Origin: Maritalea myrionectae DSM 19524
GTDB taxonomy: Bacteria > Pseudomonadota > Alphaproteobacteria > Rhizobiales > Devosiaceae
NCBI RefSeq assembly: GCF_000423365.1
Contig: NZ_AUHV01000002.1
Coordinates: forward strand, 62,001 to 126,000
DNA: 64,000 nt
Direction of reading: 5' to 3'
Numbering within the stretch: the stretch's first letter is position 1; each line of letters begins with the position of its first letter. Positions 53,712 to 63,038 of this stretch are shown in pieces. The notes beneath the pieces were generated by a model. That model was given only the letters and a program-made list of their open reading frames with translations. It did no database searches and was not told where the DNA came from. The position numbers were made by a program, and so were the translations under genes.

Positions 53712-54329
53712 CTAGTGCGCCCGGAAGCCGATGGCCAATGCTGCCGCGCCGATAATCACGGCGGCGGAGCGGTTCATCCATTTATAGACACGGGTGGAGG
53801 AGAGCCATTCGCGGGCGCCTGCAGCAAGGAGCAAATAGGGCACAGCCACAAGCAACAGAATGGCGGCGGTACATCCCAAGATCACAAAATAATCTGAAAC
53901 GGTGATCGCGCTCATATCGAGCAGTACTGGTGCCAGCGCCAGATAAAACAGGATCGGCTTTGGGTTGCTCAGGCAAATGATATAGCCGTTCAGCGTGAGC
54001 GCAAATATGCCCCGCTTGTTGACCACTTCAGTTTTCTTTGGGGCATCACTGCTCATCCAGAAGCGATAAGCCAAGTAGAGCAGATAGGCCGCGCCAATAA
54101 ATTTGGCGACCAGAAATGCGTCTGCATATAGCTCGCTTACGGCGGCAAGGCCCAGAATGGCCAATGTGAGCCACGTCAGGTCACCAAAGGTGATGCCCAC
54201 CAGCATGGCGAACGCAGGTTTAAAACCGCGGCCAAGGGCCGTGCCCAAAAGCGCCATGATGCCGGGGCCCGGAATGGCGACGGCAATGGCAAGCGCAATG
54301 CAATATGCGATTAAAGAAACGGTGGTCAT
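53712..54329 (-). CDS. LysE family translocator
   Basis: 205 residues, six membrane segments. LysE/RhtB marks are AIPGPGIMALLGTALGRGFKPAFAMLVGITFGDLTW and GYIICLSNPKPILFYLA. Members export amino acids or analogues. Divergent from the second LysE gene, with which it shares a 155-base promoter region. Confidence 0.93.
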   Translation of the reverse strand: MTTVSLIAYCIALAIAVAIPGPGIMALLGTALGRGFKPAFAMLVGITFGDLTWLTLAILGLAAVSELYADAFLVAKFIGAAYLLYLAYRFWMSSDAPKKTEVVNKRGIFALTLNGYIICLSNPKPILFYLALAPVLLDMSAITVSDYFVILGCTAAILLLVAVPYLLLAAGAREWLSSTRVYKWMNRSAAVIIGAAALAIGFRAH

Positions 54330-54484
54330 GTTCGGAACTCTGCAGGGTGAAACGAGGTTCGACGCTAATCCGGCTTTGGCGATTGGTCAAGTCATCTCCA
54401 TCAATCCAGCGAATGGACCCATCGCGATAAATCATTTTTCTTGATGCAAGACTTATGACCTATTTGTGCCGAAGGAGTAGCCCC

Positions 54485-55084
54485 ATGCTTTTAGGTTTTA
54501 TCATCGCCACGTGTTTGATCACCATTGTGCCCGGCCCATCCATTTTGCTGCTGCTGGTGGTGAGCATTCGCCAAGGTACGATTGCCGGGCTGAAATATAC
54601 GCTTGGGGTGCTGGCGGCGGATTCTATGCTGCTGACCATATCATTGCTCGGCCTTGGGGCGGTGCTGCAAAGCTCTGTGATGGCGTTCAACATCATCAAG
54701 TGGGCGGGTGTGGTCTATTTGATCTATCTGGGCATCAAGCAATTGCGGGCGCCCGCACAGATCACGATCAAGGCCGATCAAAAAGTGCTGCACCCCTTCA
54801 CCCAAGGCTTCGCCATCACCGCGCTCAACCCCAAAGCCATCGGCTTTCTGGTCGCCTTCTTTCCGCAATTTATCGATCATCGCGGCGACGTTATGGCGCA
54901 ATTGCTGGTGTTGGTGCCGCTCTTTATGGGGCTGGTGTTCTTAATCTTCGCCATCTGCGCTCTATTGGCGGGGTATAGTCGGCTTTTGTTTGAAAACCGG
55001 GCCGGACAGATCTCCATCAAATATGGTGCTGCAGCGGGGCTCATTGGCTCCGCCCTCGCCGCTGCCTTCGTGCAAAAGGCATAG
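54485..55084 (+). CDS. LysE family translocator
   Basis: 199 residues, six membrane segments. VPGPSILLLLVVSIRQGTIAGLKYTLGVLAADS and GFAITALNPKAIGFLVAFFPQFI are the LysE/RhtB marks. AAGGAG precedes the ATG at 54485; the ATG at 54455 is not preferred. It is a distant paralogue of the divergent exporter. Confidence 0.93.
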   Translation: MLLGFIIATCLITIVPGPSILLLLVVSIRQGTIAGLKYTLGVLAADSMLLTISLLGLGAVLQSSVMAFNIIKWAGVVYLIYLGIKQLRAPAQITIKADQKVLHPFTQGFAITALNPKAIGFLVAFFPQFIDHRGDVMAQLLVLVPLFMGLVFLIFAICALLAGYSRLLFENRAGQISIKYGAAAGLIGSALAAAFVQKA

Positions 55085-55155
55085 GGGCATCTTGTTGCCC
55101 TCACCAAAGGCGCGTAGGGTTGACCGCGTGCACGGTGCACGGGAGCGTCTCGACA

Positions 55156-55476
55156 ATGCGGTCTTTATATTCTGCCCTATTCTTGGTTGGCCTCTTTCTC
55201 GCCATGCCCTCCGCGGCCCTTGCGACCGAGGCCTGCGCCATTACGTCAAACATCGCAAGCGCAACGGGCGTCGACCTTTATGCTGCCCCCGATGACACGT
55301 CAGAAATCATCCGCGAAATCCCTCTGGACGATCTTGTTCTCTATCCGAATGAAGAATTGGCCCAGGCGCAACATGAGGGTTGGGTTTGGGTTCGGCATGA
55401 CGCCACGCAAGAAGATATTTGGCAATGTGGCGAATATGGATGGGTGAGAATTGAAAACCTCACCGACTGCGGCTAG
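55156..55476 (+). CDS. small secreted SH3-like protein
   Basis: 106 residues: signal peptide (MRSLYSALFLVGLFLAMPSA, cleavage near ALA), then a small domain whose start resembles the bacterial SH3 pattern (CAITSNIASATGVDLYAAPDDTSEIIREIP) and which ends EYGWVRIENLTDCG. Four cysteines may form two disulfides. Function unknown. The ATG at 55156 gives the best signal peptide. Confidence 0.75.
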   Translation: MRSLYSALFLVGLFLAMPSAALATEACAITSNIASATGVDLYAAPDDTSEIIREIPLDDLVLYPNEELAQAQHEGWVWVRHDATQEDIWQCGEYGWVRIENLTDCG

Positions 55477-55486
55477 CCATTGGCGC

Positions 55487-55515
55487 AAAAAAAAGGGCCG
55501 CTTTCGCGACCCTTT
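55487..55515 (-). terminator. der terminator
   Basis: Minus strand AAAGGGTCGC-GAAA-GCGGCCCTTT stem (one mismatch) running into TTTTTT. It lies just after the der stop at 55522. Confidence 0.85.
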
Positions 55516-55521
55516 GAAATT

Positions 55522-56988
55522 CTATGATGGCTTAAACTTGCCTTTTTCGTGGTAAGGATTTTGCCCACCACGGATCCAGATGCGGATCGGCACACCTTCC
55601 AAACCAAACGCTTCACGCAAGCCTTTGACCAGATAACGCTCATATGATTTGGGCAGCGCGTCTGGCCGCGAGCAAAAGATAATAAAGCTAGGTGGCCGGG
55701 TTTTGGCTTGGGTCATGTAGCGCAATTTGATGCGGCGTCCAGACACGGCTGGGGGCGGATGGCTCTCGGTCATGCCGGTCAACCATCGATTCAAGCGCGC
55801 TGTGGAAATCCTTGAATTCCAAGTCTTTTCCACTTTATGCACGGCTTCCATCAAGCGGTCGATATTCTTGCCACGCAGGCCAGAAATAGTCACCAGAGGC
55901 ACGCCCTTAAGCTGCGGCAACAGGCGCTCACACTCCTCTTTCATCTCTTTGAGTTGGCCTTGCTTGTCCTTCACCAAATCCCATTTGTTCAGGGCGATCA
56001 CGATGCCGCGGCCCTCACGTTCCACCAGATCGGCCAATTGAAGATCCTGCTTTTCGAACGGGATGGTCGCATCCAGCATCAGCACCACAATCTCAGCATA
56101 TTGGATGGAGCGCAGCGCATCGGCGACCGAAAGTTTTTCCAGCTTTTGGTGTACTTTGGACTTTTTGCGAATGCCTGCCGTGTCCACCAGATTGATGGTT
56201 CGGCCTTGCCATTCCCATGGCACCATGATGGCGTCGCGGGTGATCCCGGCTTCTGGGCCGGTCAGCACGCGCTCTTCGCCCACCATTTTGTTGATCAGCG
56301 TTGATTTGCCCGCATTTGGTCGGCCCACAATGGCCACGTTCAAAAAGCGGTTCGGGTCATAAGTGCCCTTGCCGTCTTCAACGCCTTTGCCATCTTCTTC
56401 CAGCTCAACATTGATTTCGGGCATCATGCTTTCATCAAGGTTGGCCACCGCCGCCTCAAATTCAGCTTCGCCTTCTTTCAGGTTTTCTGCTGCCTCTTCA
56501 ATGGTGGTGGCGACAATATTGTAAAGATCAGCCAGGCCCATGCCATGTTCGGCGGAGAGCGCAATCGGTTCGCCAAAGCCCAGTTTGAAGGCCTCGTAAA
56601 GGCCTTCATCAGCCAATTGGCCTTCATATTTGTTGGCGACAAGTGTCACCTTCTTGTCGGCCTTGCGCAGCAAGCGGCCGAAATGCTCGTCCATCGGCGT
56701 CACGCCAGCGCGGGCGTCGATCATAAACAGAATCACGTCCGCCACGCGGATCGCTTCTTCCGTTTGCTGGCGCATGCGCGCTTCCAGGCTGCCATCGTCC
56801 GCATCTTCATAGCCTGCGGTGTCGATCAGATTGAAGGTGAGATCGCCGATGCGGCCCGTGCCTTCGCGCCGGTCACGCGTTACGCCGGGGGAATCGTCCA
56901 CCAGCGCCAGTTTTTTGCCCACCAGGCGATTAAACAATGTCGATTTACCGACATTGGGGCGCCCAACGATCGCAACAGATACAGTCAT
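55522..56988 (-). CDS. der: ribosome-assembly GTPase Der (EngA)
   Basis: Essential GTPase for 50S assembly. 488 residues with two G domains: [16 protein letters not shown] (first) and [16 protein letters not shown] (second), with [24 protein letters not shown] and a C-terminal KH domain ending [12 protein letters not shown]. The acidic linker between the domains ([17 protein letters not shown]) is normal in alphaproteobacteria. 41 bases downstream of the TPR-like gene. Confidence 0.97.
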   Translation of the reverse strand: MTVSVAIVGRPNVGKSTLFNRLVGKKLALVDDSPGVTRDRREGTGRIGDLTFNLIDTAGYEDADDGSLEARMRQQTEEAIRVADVILFMIDARAGVTPMDEHFGRLLRKADKKVTLVANKYEGQLADEGLYEAFKLGFGEPIALSAEHGMGLADLYNIVATTIEEAAENLKEGEAEFEAAVANLDESMMPEINVELEEDGKGVEDGKGTYDPNRFLNVAIVGRPNAGKSTLINKMVGEERVLTGPEAGITRDAIMVPWEWQGRTINLVDTAGIRKKSKVHQKLEKLSVADALRSIQYAEIVVLMLDATIPFEKQDLQLADLVEREGRGIVIALNKWDLVKDKQGQLKEMKEECERLLPQLKGVPLVTISGLRGKNIDRLMEAVHKVEKTWNSRISTARLNRWLTGMTESHPPPAVSGRRIKLRYMTQAKTRPPSFIIFCSRPDALPKSYERYLVKGLREAFGLEGVPIRIWIRGGQNPYHEKGKFKPS

Positions 56989-57029
56989 TTTGATGGCTCC
57001 AATTGGCCAGAATTAAATGCGCTATGCGC

Positions 57030-57713
57030 TTATTCGCTCGCGCCCGCAGCGTCCGTGCCGGTAATGCCTTGCGATTCAAGCTGCGCGACATAAAGCCCAA
57101 TACGTTGGGCCAGATTGCGCGGCGCGGCCGGATCGTTTGCCACCGCATCGAATTGCGTGCGTGCTTGTTCAAACTCGCCAGCCTGATAATAGGTCAAGCC
57201 AATGGCTTCGCGGGCCGCGTTGCGCAGCGGATGGCCATCCACTTGCAAGTCGCCCACCCGTTGGGTCACGGCCAGCGGATCGCCGCCATCCACCAGCAAA
57301 TAGGCGGCAAACAAAGCGGCCAACTCGCGCAAGCGTTGATCGCCCTGCGTGTTGGCAATGCCATCATAGGCAGCAACCGCTTCATCGATTTTGCCCTGTT
57401 GCGCCAATGCGGCTGCTTCGCGGAAGCTGGCCAGCGCCGGATAATTGCCTGCACCGCTCGCTTCAACTTCGTTGAGCGCGGCGATGCCCTCTTCATAATT
57501 GCCCTCTTCCACAAGGTCGAGCGCAGCCACAAATTGTTCAGCCGAGTTGTTTTGCTGCGAAGTCTGCCACCAGCGCCACGCTTCATTGCCGGCGACCACC
57601 AGCACAATGACCACGGCTGCGCCAATCACCCATGGGCCAAATTGGCGCCATAGCTTGCGCATGCGTTCATTGCGGAGATCTTCATTGACTTCGTTAAAAA
57701 TTTCGTCTGACAT
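57030..57713 (-). CDS. membrane-anchored TPR protein, YfgM-like
   Basis: 227 residues: a charged cytoplasmic front (MSDEIFNEVNEDLRNERMRKLWRQ), one membrane segment (FGPWVIGAAVVIVLVVAGNEAWRWW), then TPR-like helical repeats (AAALAQQGKIDEAVAAYDGIA; IGLTYYQAGEFEQARTQFDAV). Resembles the YfgM-type periplasmic protein often next to der (engA), which assists SecYEG clients. Transcribed with der. Confidence 0.88.
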   Translation of the reverse strand: MSDEIFNEVNEDLRNERMRKLWRQFGPWVIGAAVVIVLVVAGNEAWRWWQTSQQNNSAEQFVAALDLVEEGNYEEGIAALNEVEASGAGNYPALASFREAAALAQQGKIDEAVAAYDGIANTQGDQRLRELAALFAAYLLVDGGDPLAVTQRVGDLQVDGHPLRNAAREAIGLTYYQAGEFEQARTQFDAVANDPAAPRNLAQRIGLYVAQLESQGITGTDAAGASE

Positions 57714-57856
57714 TTAGATATGCTCTTTATTCGGGCCGTGTTTGAGTGCCGCACCATAGTGTGATGCAAAGGAAAATGCAATTTATCTTGGGCAAATTGC
57801 CGCGAATTTTCTACCCCCCTTTGAATTTTTCCAAATGCAGTTAAAATCAGCAGCTT

Positions 57857-58210
57857 ATGGACGGATTAAACACACAAGAAATCGCACACTTCAAAGAAGT
57901 TTTGCTGGCAAAGCAGCAAGAGCTTCAAGCCATTGACGCCTTAGGCGAAGAGGCGCGCAAAGCGGTTGAACTCGACCAGCAATCTGTTGGCCGTCTTTCC
58001 CGCATGGATGCCCTGCAGGGCCAAGCCATGGCACAAGCCCAAAATCGGCAACGCAAACGTGAATTGACGCGCATCGAAATGGCCCTCACCCGCATCGAAA
58101 ATGATGATTATGGCTTTTGCGAAGACTGCGGCGAGCCCATCGCCAAAAAGCGACTAGAGGTAGACCCCGCAGCTCCCTTTTGCATTCACTGCGCCCAGTC
58201 AAACGATTGA
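57857..58210 (+). CDS. DksA/TraR family zinc-finger protein
   Basis: 117 residues: two long helices (LNTQEIAHFKEVLLAKQQELQAIDA and AQNRQRKRELTRIEMALTRIE) and a four-cysteine zinc finger (GFCEDCGEPIAKKRLEVDPAAPFCIHC). Smaller than the housekeeping DksA and lacking the DxxDxA tip as far as I can see. Likely binds RNA polymerase. Stands alone. Confidence 0.92.
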   Translation: MDGLNTQEIAHFKEVLLAKQQELQAIDALGEEARKAVELDQQSVGRLSRMDALQGQAMAQAQNRQRKRELTRIEMALTRIENDDYGFCEDCGEPIAKKRLEVDPAAPFCIHCAQSND

Positions 58211-58268
58211 TCACTTGATGATCATTCGGCTGGCGGCAACGCTCGCTGCCTGTTGCGCGTTGAGATCC

Positions 58269-59066
58269 TCAGCGCCATTTCAGTTTCACCGCCCATGCTC
58301 TTGCCGGCAGGGAGACCGGGCCGCTGGCCCCAAGTTTATCGGCGAGATGATCTTTCAACATTTGCTGGCGCTCGTCTGGCAGGCTCTTAACATATCCCGG
58401 CGCGGGCCCCGCTCCCAATGTGAACGGATGCCAAAATGCTTCGAAATCGGGAAACCGCGTCTCTTCCTCAATCGCGACAATCTCGGTGTCGGTGGCACCT
58501 GCGTCGCGGCAGAGCTGATCCAACCCCTCTTTCTGGCAGAACGGAAACCGTTCGCTTTCATCAAGCTGCGCCGCTTCCGGATCGATCGCAGCGGCTGATT
58601 TCCAAAACGCATCAATAAACCCCATGCCGCCGCTGGGATAGTCCCAAACATAGAAGGCGGCAGTGCCATTTGGCCGCAAAACCCGCCGCATCTCATCCAG
58701 CGCCTTCAGTTTGTCCGGGATGAAATTCAGCACTAGCGCGGAAACCACCCAATCCACTGACGCATCTGCAAGGGGAATGTCTGTGGCCTCCGCCACTTTA
58801 AACGAAACCCGATCATCCGCGATTTGCGCCGCGGCGTGGGTGATAAAATCCTCAGATTTGTCGGTAGACACGATGGATCGTGGGTTCGCCGTGGCAAGGA
58901 TCGCCTCGGTCAGTGCACCGGTGCCGCATCCGATCTCGAGCCAATCGGCGTTCTGGGGCGGATCAACCCAACCGACAAACCTCGACGCGATCTTGCGGCT
59001 CCATCGGCCCATATAATGTTCATAGCTTTGGCCCGCGCTCCATGCGTCAAACTCAGATTGTGTCAT
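58269..59066 (-). CDS. class I SAM-dependent methyltransferase
   Basis: 265 residues; DWLEIGCGTGALTEAILA and VDWVVSALVLNFIPDKLKALDEMRRVLRPNGTAAFYVWD are the SAM-binding and post-motif III segments. No substrate is evident. The ATG at 59066 has GGGGAGGCG upstream; an in-frame extension to 59318 overlaps the RidA gene on the other strand and is rejected. Confidence 0.93.
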   Translation of the reverse strand: MTQSEFDAWSAGQSYEHYMGRWSRKIASRFVGWVDPPQNADWLEIGCGTGALTEAILATANPRSIVSTDKSEDFITHAAAQIADDRVSFKVAEATDIPLADASVDWVVSALVLNFIPDKLKALDEMRRVLRPNGTAAFYVWDYPSGGMGFIDAFWKSAAAIDPEAAQLDESERFPFCQKEGLDQLCRDAGATDTEIVAIEEETRFPDFEAFWHPFTLGAGPAPGYVKSLPDERQQMLKDHLADKLGASGPVSLPARAWAVKLKWR

Positions 59067-59133
59067 TGTTTCGCCTCCCCCTATTTGGGTGCGATTTATG
59101 ATATCGTCTCCGCATCCAAAAAAGGAACATAGC

Positions 59134-59529
59134 ATGAAATTCGACCGTGAATTGATTTCAAATGGCAACCCGATGGAAGCCATCGTCGGTTTCTCGCGCG
59201 CCGTGCGCGTCGGGCCCTTCATCTCAATCGGTGGCACCGCCCCGGTGGATGCAAACGGGAACACCGTCGGCATTGGCGATGTTGCCGCCCAAACAAGGCA
59301 ATGCATCGAGATCATCAAGTCAGCATTGGAGCAAGCAGGCTCAGGCTTACATCATGTGGTCCGCACACGTGTGATCCTGACCGACATTGACAATTGGAAG
59401 GCCGCGATTGACGTGCGCAAGGAATATTTCCGCGATATTCGCCCGGTCGACACGATCATGGCAATCGACAGGTTTGTGAACCCAGACTGGCTGGTGGAGA
59501 TCGAAGCAGATGCGGTGATGAGCAGCTAA
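59134..59529 (+). CDS. RidA family protein
   Basis: 131 residues of the YjgF/YER057c/UK114 family, which deaminates reactive enamine intermediates. GPFISIGGTAPVDANGNTVGIGD and the arginine-bearing VRTRVILTDIDNWKA are visible. AGGAA lies before the ATG at 59134. Divergent from the methyltransferase with a 67-base gap. Confidence 0.92.
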   Translation: MKFDRELISNGNPMEAIVGFSRAVRVGPFISIGGTAPVDANGNTVGIGDVAAQTRQCIEIIKSALEQAGSGLHHVVRTRVILTDIDNWKAAIDVRKEYFRDIRPVDTIMAIDRFVNPDWLVEIEADAVMSS

Positions 59530-59579
59530 TGTTCGCGACAATCGCCTGATTGCTAGATAAATGAAGCGATCACCCCAGT

Positions 59580-60125
59580 CTAGCTCCACTTAATCGAACA
59601 GCCCATCGACGGGAATTGCTCTTGTGGCCCTTGCCCGGTTTTTGCGATGGCCTGCATGGCATTGATCAGTTCCTTGGTGCGCCCGGTTGAATCTCCCATG
59701 CCTGCATCATCCAGGCGGCCGCGATATTGAAGCTCGCCATTTTTGTTGAGGCCAAAAAAGTCTGGCGTGCAAACGGCCCCGTAAGCGCGGCCAACCTCCT
59801 GCGTTTCGTCAACCAAATAGGGGAACGAAAATCCGAAGTGGCTGGCGAACTTTTTCATGTTCGGCGGGCTATCGTCGGGGGTATGTTGATAGTCGTTTGA
59901 CATCACCGCCAGCACATTGATTCCCTGGCTCTGCAATTCTTTCGCATCGGCAGCCAACCGCTCACCAATCGCTTTCACATAGGGACAGTGATTACAAATA
60001 AAGGCGATCAGCAAACCGTTCTCGCCCAAATGATCCGACATGGTGAAGCTGTTGCCATCAGGGTCTTTGAGCGTGAAATCAGGTGCTTTCCAGCCGAAGT
60101 CGCAAATGGGGGTATCAAGTAGCAT
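59580..60125 (-). CDS. AhpC/TSA-type thioredoxin-fold protein
   Basis: 181 residues, CNHCP motif in LIAFICNHCPYVKAIGERL in place of CxxC or the peroxidatic site, then VLAVMSNDYQHTPDDSPPNM and RAYGAVCTPDFFGLNKNGELQYRGRLDD. Typical of single-domain redoxins in alphaproteobacteria. Follows the AhpD-like gene by 83 bases and may be cotranscribed under the TetR regulator. Cytoplasmic. Confidence 0.88.
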   Translation of the reverse strand: MLLDTPICDFGWKAPDFTLKDPDGNSFTMSDHLGENGLLIAFICNHCPYVKAIGERLAADAKELQSQGINVLAVMSNDYQHTPDDSPPNMKKFASHFGFSFPYLVDETQEVGRAYGAVCTPDFFGLNKNGELQYRGRLDDAGMGDSTGRTKELINAMQAIAKTGQGPQEQFPSMGCSIKWS

Positions 60126-60208
60126 GGTTGGTATCCTTCATGTGGTGCTCAGTGCCGGGGATTGGGGCCCGACCCAATGGCCGGGCACCTGAATTGCCGC
60201 GTTGCCAA

Positions 60209-60775
60209 TTAAGCGGCATTGGCTTGGTCGGCTGACCAGGCGTTGGGCGCGAAAGCCTTATCAATATCTGTCTCAGCAATATGGTTTGTGTAGTTTGACA
60301 TGACTTTAAGGCTGGTGCCAAGGATGACATCCAGAATATGCCGACGGGTGTAGCCAGCATCCAAAAAGGCCTGGACTTCGGCATCAGATGGCCAACCGCG
60401 ACTCTCATTGATCACACCAGCGAAAGTGCGCAAGGCTTCAAGCTTGGCATCAGCAATTGGCGTGTTTGTGCGCAAGGCCTCAATGATTTCAGCGGGCACT
60501 TTGGCCATTTGTGAAATCGATGTGTGTGCGGCCATGCAGTACTCGCAGCCGTTCAATCGGTTGTTGGTCATCAATATGATCTGACGCTCGGTTTCAGAGA
60601 AGTCAGCTTTGTCGAAAATGCCAGAAAGCGTCATGTAGCCTTCAAGTATCTCAGGCGCTTCCGCCATGGTGCCCAAAAGGTTGGGCACAAAACCATAAAT
60701 GGTTTTTGCCTTTTCAAGCAGAGGTTTGGATGCTTCTGGCGCCGTGGACACGGCGTAAGTGCGAAATTCAGTCAT
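60209..60775 (-). CDS. AhpD-like carboxymuconolactone decarboxylase family protein
   Basis: 188 residues with the AhpD core: MTNNRLNGCEYCMAAHTSISQMAKV holds the CxxC active site and the histidine. Such proteins are thiol-dependent peroxidase partners. The ATG at 60775 is preferred; the longer frame overlaps the operators. It is directly behind the tandem operator sites and faces away from the tetR gene. Confidence 0.9.
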   Translation of the reverse strand: MTEFRTYAVSTAPEASKPLLEKAKTIYGFVPNLLGTMAEAPEILEGYMTLSGIFDKADFSETERQIILMTNNRLNGCEYCMAAHTSISQMAKVPAEIIEALRTNTPIADAKLEALRTFAGVINESRGWPSDAEVQAFLDAGYTRRHILDVILGTSLKVMSNYTNHIAETDIDKAFAPNAWSADQANAA

Positions 60776-60813
60776 GGACTTAATCCTTTGATCGGTTTCA
60801 AACTCGACCGATT

Positions 60814-60867
60814 GTTTATAACGATCGGTATAAACAAACTGCATAGTTTATAACGATCGGTCAATAC
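60814..60867. promoter_or_regulatory. tandem TetR-type operators
   Basis: A nearly perfect 22-bp palindrome at 60814-60835 centred on CGATCG (GTTTATA arms), and a second copy of its left half at 60846-60867 (GTTTATAACGATCGGT then diverging), spaced 32 bases, or three helical turns. They lie 39 and 71 bases upstream of the AhpD-like start. The site style fits TetR operators, and a TetR gene is adjacent. Confidence 0.75.
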
Positions 60868-60967
60868 AAAAGTCGAAAAATCTATAACGCCATGTTTTTA
60901 CTTATTTTTGTGGGATACTGGACGTTCTTCAGCGAGCACAAGACCGCCCGGATCAGGCTTTGTGTTG

Positions 60968-61009
60968 AATGATCGGTCTAAAAAAAGTATGTTGCATTGA
61001 GCGATCATT
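60968..61009. promoter_or_regulatory. inverted repeat upstream of the tetR gene
   Basis: AATGATCG at 60968-60975 and CGATCATT at 61002-61009, separated by 26 bases, ending 19 bases before the tetR ATG. The shared GATCG core with the operators upstream of the AhpD-like gene suggests autoregulation. Confidence 0.5.
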
Positions 61010-61027
61010 TACCTGGAACGCAGCACC

Positions 61028-61612
61028 ATGCCTTGGAAGAAAAATTTTGACTTGGATGAAGCCACCTTAAAAGCCACAGAGGTTTTTTGGGCCAAAGGCT
61101 ATGAAGCCACATCGATCACTGATCTGGTGAATGCGATGGCGGTGAATAAGGGCAGCCTCTACAATGCCTTCGGGAGCAAGAAGGATTTATTCGTCCGCGC
61201 GTTGATGCAGTATGACCGCCTGTACCGTCAGAGATTATTGACTGAGATGGCGGCCATCGATGATCCGGTGGCGTCGATAGAGGCACTGTTTGATCGAATG
61301 ATCGAAGAGAGTGAGGCCGACCGTCAACGCAAAGGTTGCATGCTGGTCAATACCGCACTCGAACTCCCGCACCATGATCCCGACATACAGAAGATGGTGA
61401 CGTCTGCACTCCTAGAGTTCGAATTGTTTTTCGAAACATGTGTAAAACGGGGTCACCAACAAGGCACAATTTCCAACAAGGTTGACGCTCAGGCAGCAGC
61501 GAAGTCGCTGCTTGCCCAAGTTGTTGGCCTGCGCGTGCTGGCGCGCGGTGTATATGATCGCGAAAGCCTCAACGCCATTCGCGATCAAGCCTTACAAATC
61601 GTCAAAGGCTAA
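61028..61612 (+). CDS. TetR/AcrR family transcriptional regulator
   Basis: 194 residues. N-terminal helix-turn-helix: ATEVFWAKGYEATSITDLVNAMAVNKGSLYNAFGSKKDLFVRAL. C-terminal ligand-binding domain with a cysteine (RKGCMLVNTALELP) resembling regulators of redox or electrophile responses. Probably represses the divergent AhpD-like and redoxin genes and itself. Confidence 0.93.
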   Translation: MPWKKNFDLDEATLKATEVFWAKGYEATSITDLVNAMAVNKGSLYNAFGSKKDLFVRALMQYDRLYRQRLLTEMAAIDDPVASIEALFDRMIEESEADRQRKGCMLVNTALELPHHDPDIQKMVTSALLEFELFFETCVKRGHQQGTISNKVDAQAAAKSLLAQVVGLRVLARGVYDRESLNAIRDQALQIVKG

Positions 61613-61670
61613 ATGAGCCGAATTACCGGCCCGGGTTCAAAGCAGAAATGCACTGCAATCTCGCCCTACC

Positions 61671-62237
61671 CTAAAATAGTGGCACGCCGATCAATGCGCC
61701 ATGCGCCCAGAAAGCGAACAGGACAAAGGCCACACCGCCGATCACGATGGCGATTACATCGTTGGTCACTGGTCCTGCAACTGGATTAGGTTCGCCCCGG
61801 CGTTTCACATTGATCCGGTTCCAAACGGCCCAGCCCAAAAAGCTCAAGAATAGAATGAGAGAGGCAAGATCGCCATTGACCAGCAAGTGCGCCAGCGCCC
61901 AGATTTTGACGGACAGGATCATTGGGTGCTTCACCGCCGCTTTAATTTTGCCGGCCGGCACGTAAGCCGCTGCCAAAACGATGAAGGCGATCAACATCAG
62001 GGCGTAGGCGATGTGGCGGAAGAAATAAGGTGTTTCATAAAGGATCACCGGGTCCATGCGCGCTTGGCCATAGCCCCAAACGATCAGAGCAAGACCAATC
62101 AGCGATTCAACCGCATAAAGGCCCTTCCACGTCATCTCACCGCGCTTGGCGATGAATTTTTCTCGGAAATCCGGCACCAACATGCGTGCCGAGTGAACGC
62201 CTAAAAACAAAACAATGCCCAAAATTAGCCAAACCAT
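61671..62237 (-). CDS. NnrU family membrane protein
   Basis: 188 residues. About five membrane segments (VWLILGIVLFLGVHSARML at the front) with the family's WKGLYAVESLIGLALIVWGYGQAR and MILSVKIWALAHLLVNGDLASLILF. NnrU proteins are linked to nitric-oxide reduction in denitrifiers and to carotenoid-type isomerases. GGGGGAT precedes the ATG at 62237. No denitrification genes are near. Confidence 0.9.
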   Translation of the reverse strand: MVWLILGIVLFLGVHSARMLVPDFREKFIAKRGEMTWKGLYAVESLIGLALIVWGYGQARMDPVILYETPYFFRHIAYALMLIAFIVLAAAYVPAGKIKAAVKHPMILSVKIWALAHLLVNGDLASLILFLSFLGWAVWNRINVKRRGEPNPVAGPVTNDVIAIVIGGVAFVLFAFWAHGALIGVPLF

Positions 62238-62391
62238 CTTATCCCCCTTTGGTGATTTGCGCTCAATGTAGGAAGGTTCTTTCATGGATGCAACGACTAT
62301 AAGCCGTGTACCAAGCACTTATCCCTGCCCTTGACCAAGGTGTAAGAAACTGCCAGCACTTGTTTTTTTAGTTGTTTTTTGCGAGGCACCT

Positions 62392-63033
62392 ATGTCTGAG
62401 TTCATCATCACCACCTATGATTGGGTTCCCGAAGTGCCGCGGGGCTATGTGCGCGATTTGCGCTTGCGCTGGGCGGCGGAGGAAGGGCAACTGCCCTATC
62501 GCGTGGAAAGCACCTCATTTCAAGATCGCGGGCCGGACCATTTTGCCAAACATCCTTTTGGTCAGGCACCAATGCTGACACACAAGGACCAGACAATTTT
62601 TGAAAGCGGTGCCGCGCTTTTATATTTGGGCGAGCAAAGCGACAAGCTGATGCCAACAGATCAGGCGCGCCGCTACAATGTCACCCAATGGGTGTTCGCG
62701 GCGCTTAACTCCATGGAAATGGCCAGCGTGCCCTGGTCACTGTTCAAATTCTCCGGCACGGACAATGATCAGTCCGGCTATCCCATGTTCGACAATTTCC
62801 TCACCAGCCGCCTGACCAACTTGGAAAAAGCCCTCGCGGAGCGGGAGTGGTTGACCGATCAATTCTCGGTGGCCGATATTGCCATGGTGGATGTGCTGCG
62901 CCTGATTGACCGGTTTGACGGCTTGGCCGGCTATCCGACTTGCCGCGCCCTGAAAGAGCGGGGCGAAGCCCGCCCTGCTTTTATCAAGGCGCATGCGGAT
63001 CAGCTGGCGCATTTCAAAAGAGGTGACGGTTAG
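62392..63033 (+). CDS. glutathione S-transferase family protein
   Basis: 213 residues: N-terminal thioredoxin-like domain (FIITTYDWVPEVPRGYVRDLRLRW, HPFGQAPMLTHKDQTIFESGAALLYLGEQ) and an all-helical C-terminal domain ending in DQFSVADIAMVDVLRLID. Not close to the GST at 20248. Function unassigned. The ATG at 62392 is the family start. Confidence 0.9.
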   Translation: MSEFIITTYDWVPEVPRGYVRDLRLRWAAEEGQLPYRVESTSFQDRGPDHFAKHPFGQAPMLTHKDQTIFESGAALLYLGEQSDKLMPTDQARRYNVTQWVFAALNSMEMASVPWSLFKFSGTDNDQSGYPMFDNFLTSRLTNLEKALAEREWLTDQFSVADIAMVDVLRLIDRFDGLAGYPTCRALKERGEARPAFIKAHADQLAHFKRGDG

Positions 63034-63038
63034 CCATC

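Noticed and set aside
59067-59318. N-terminal extension of the methyltransferase
   Set aside because: Overlaps the RidA gene on the other strand, lacks a ribosome-binding site, and the ATG at 59066 has a strong one.
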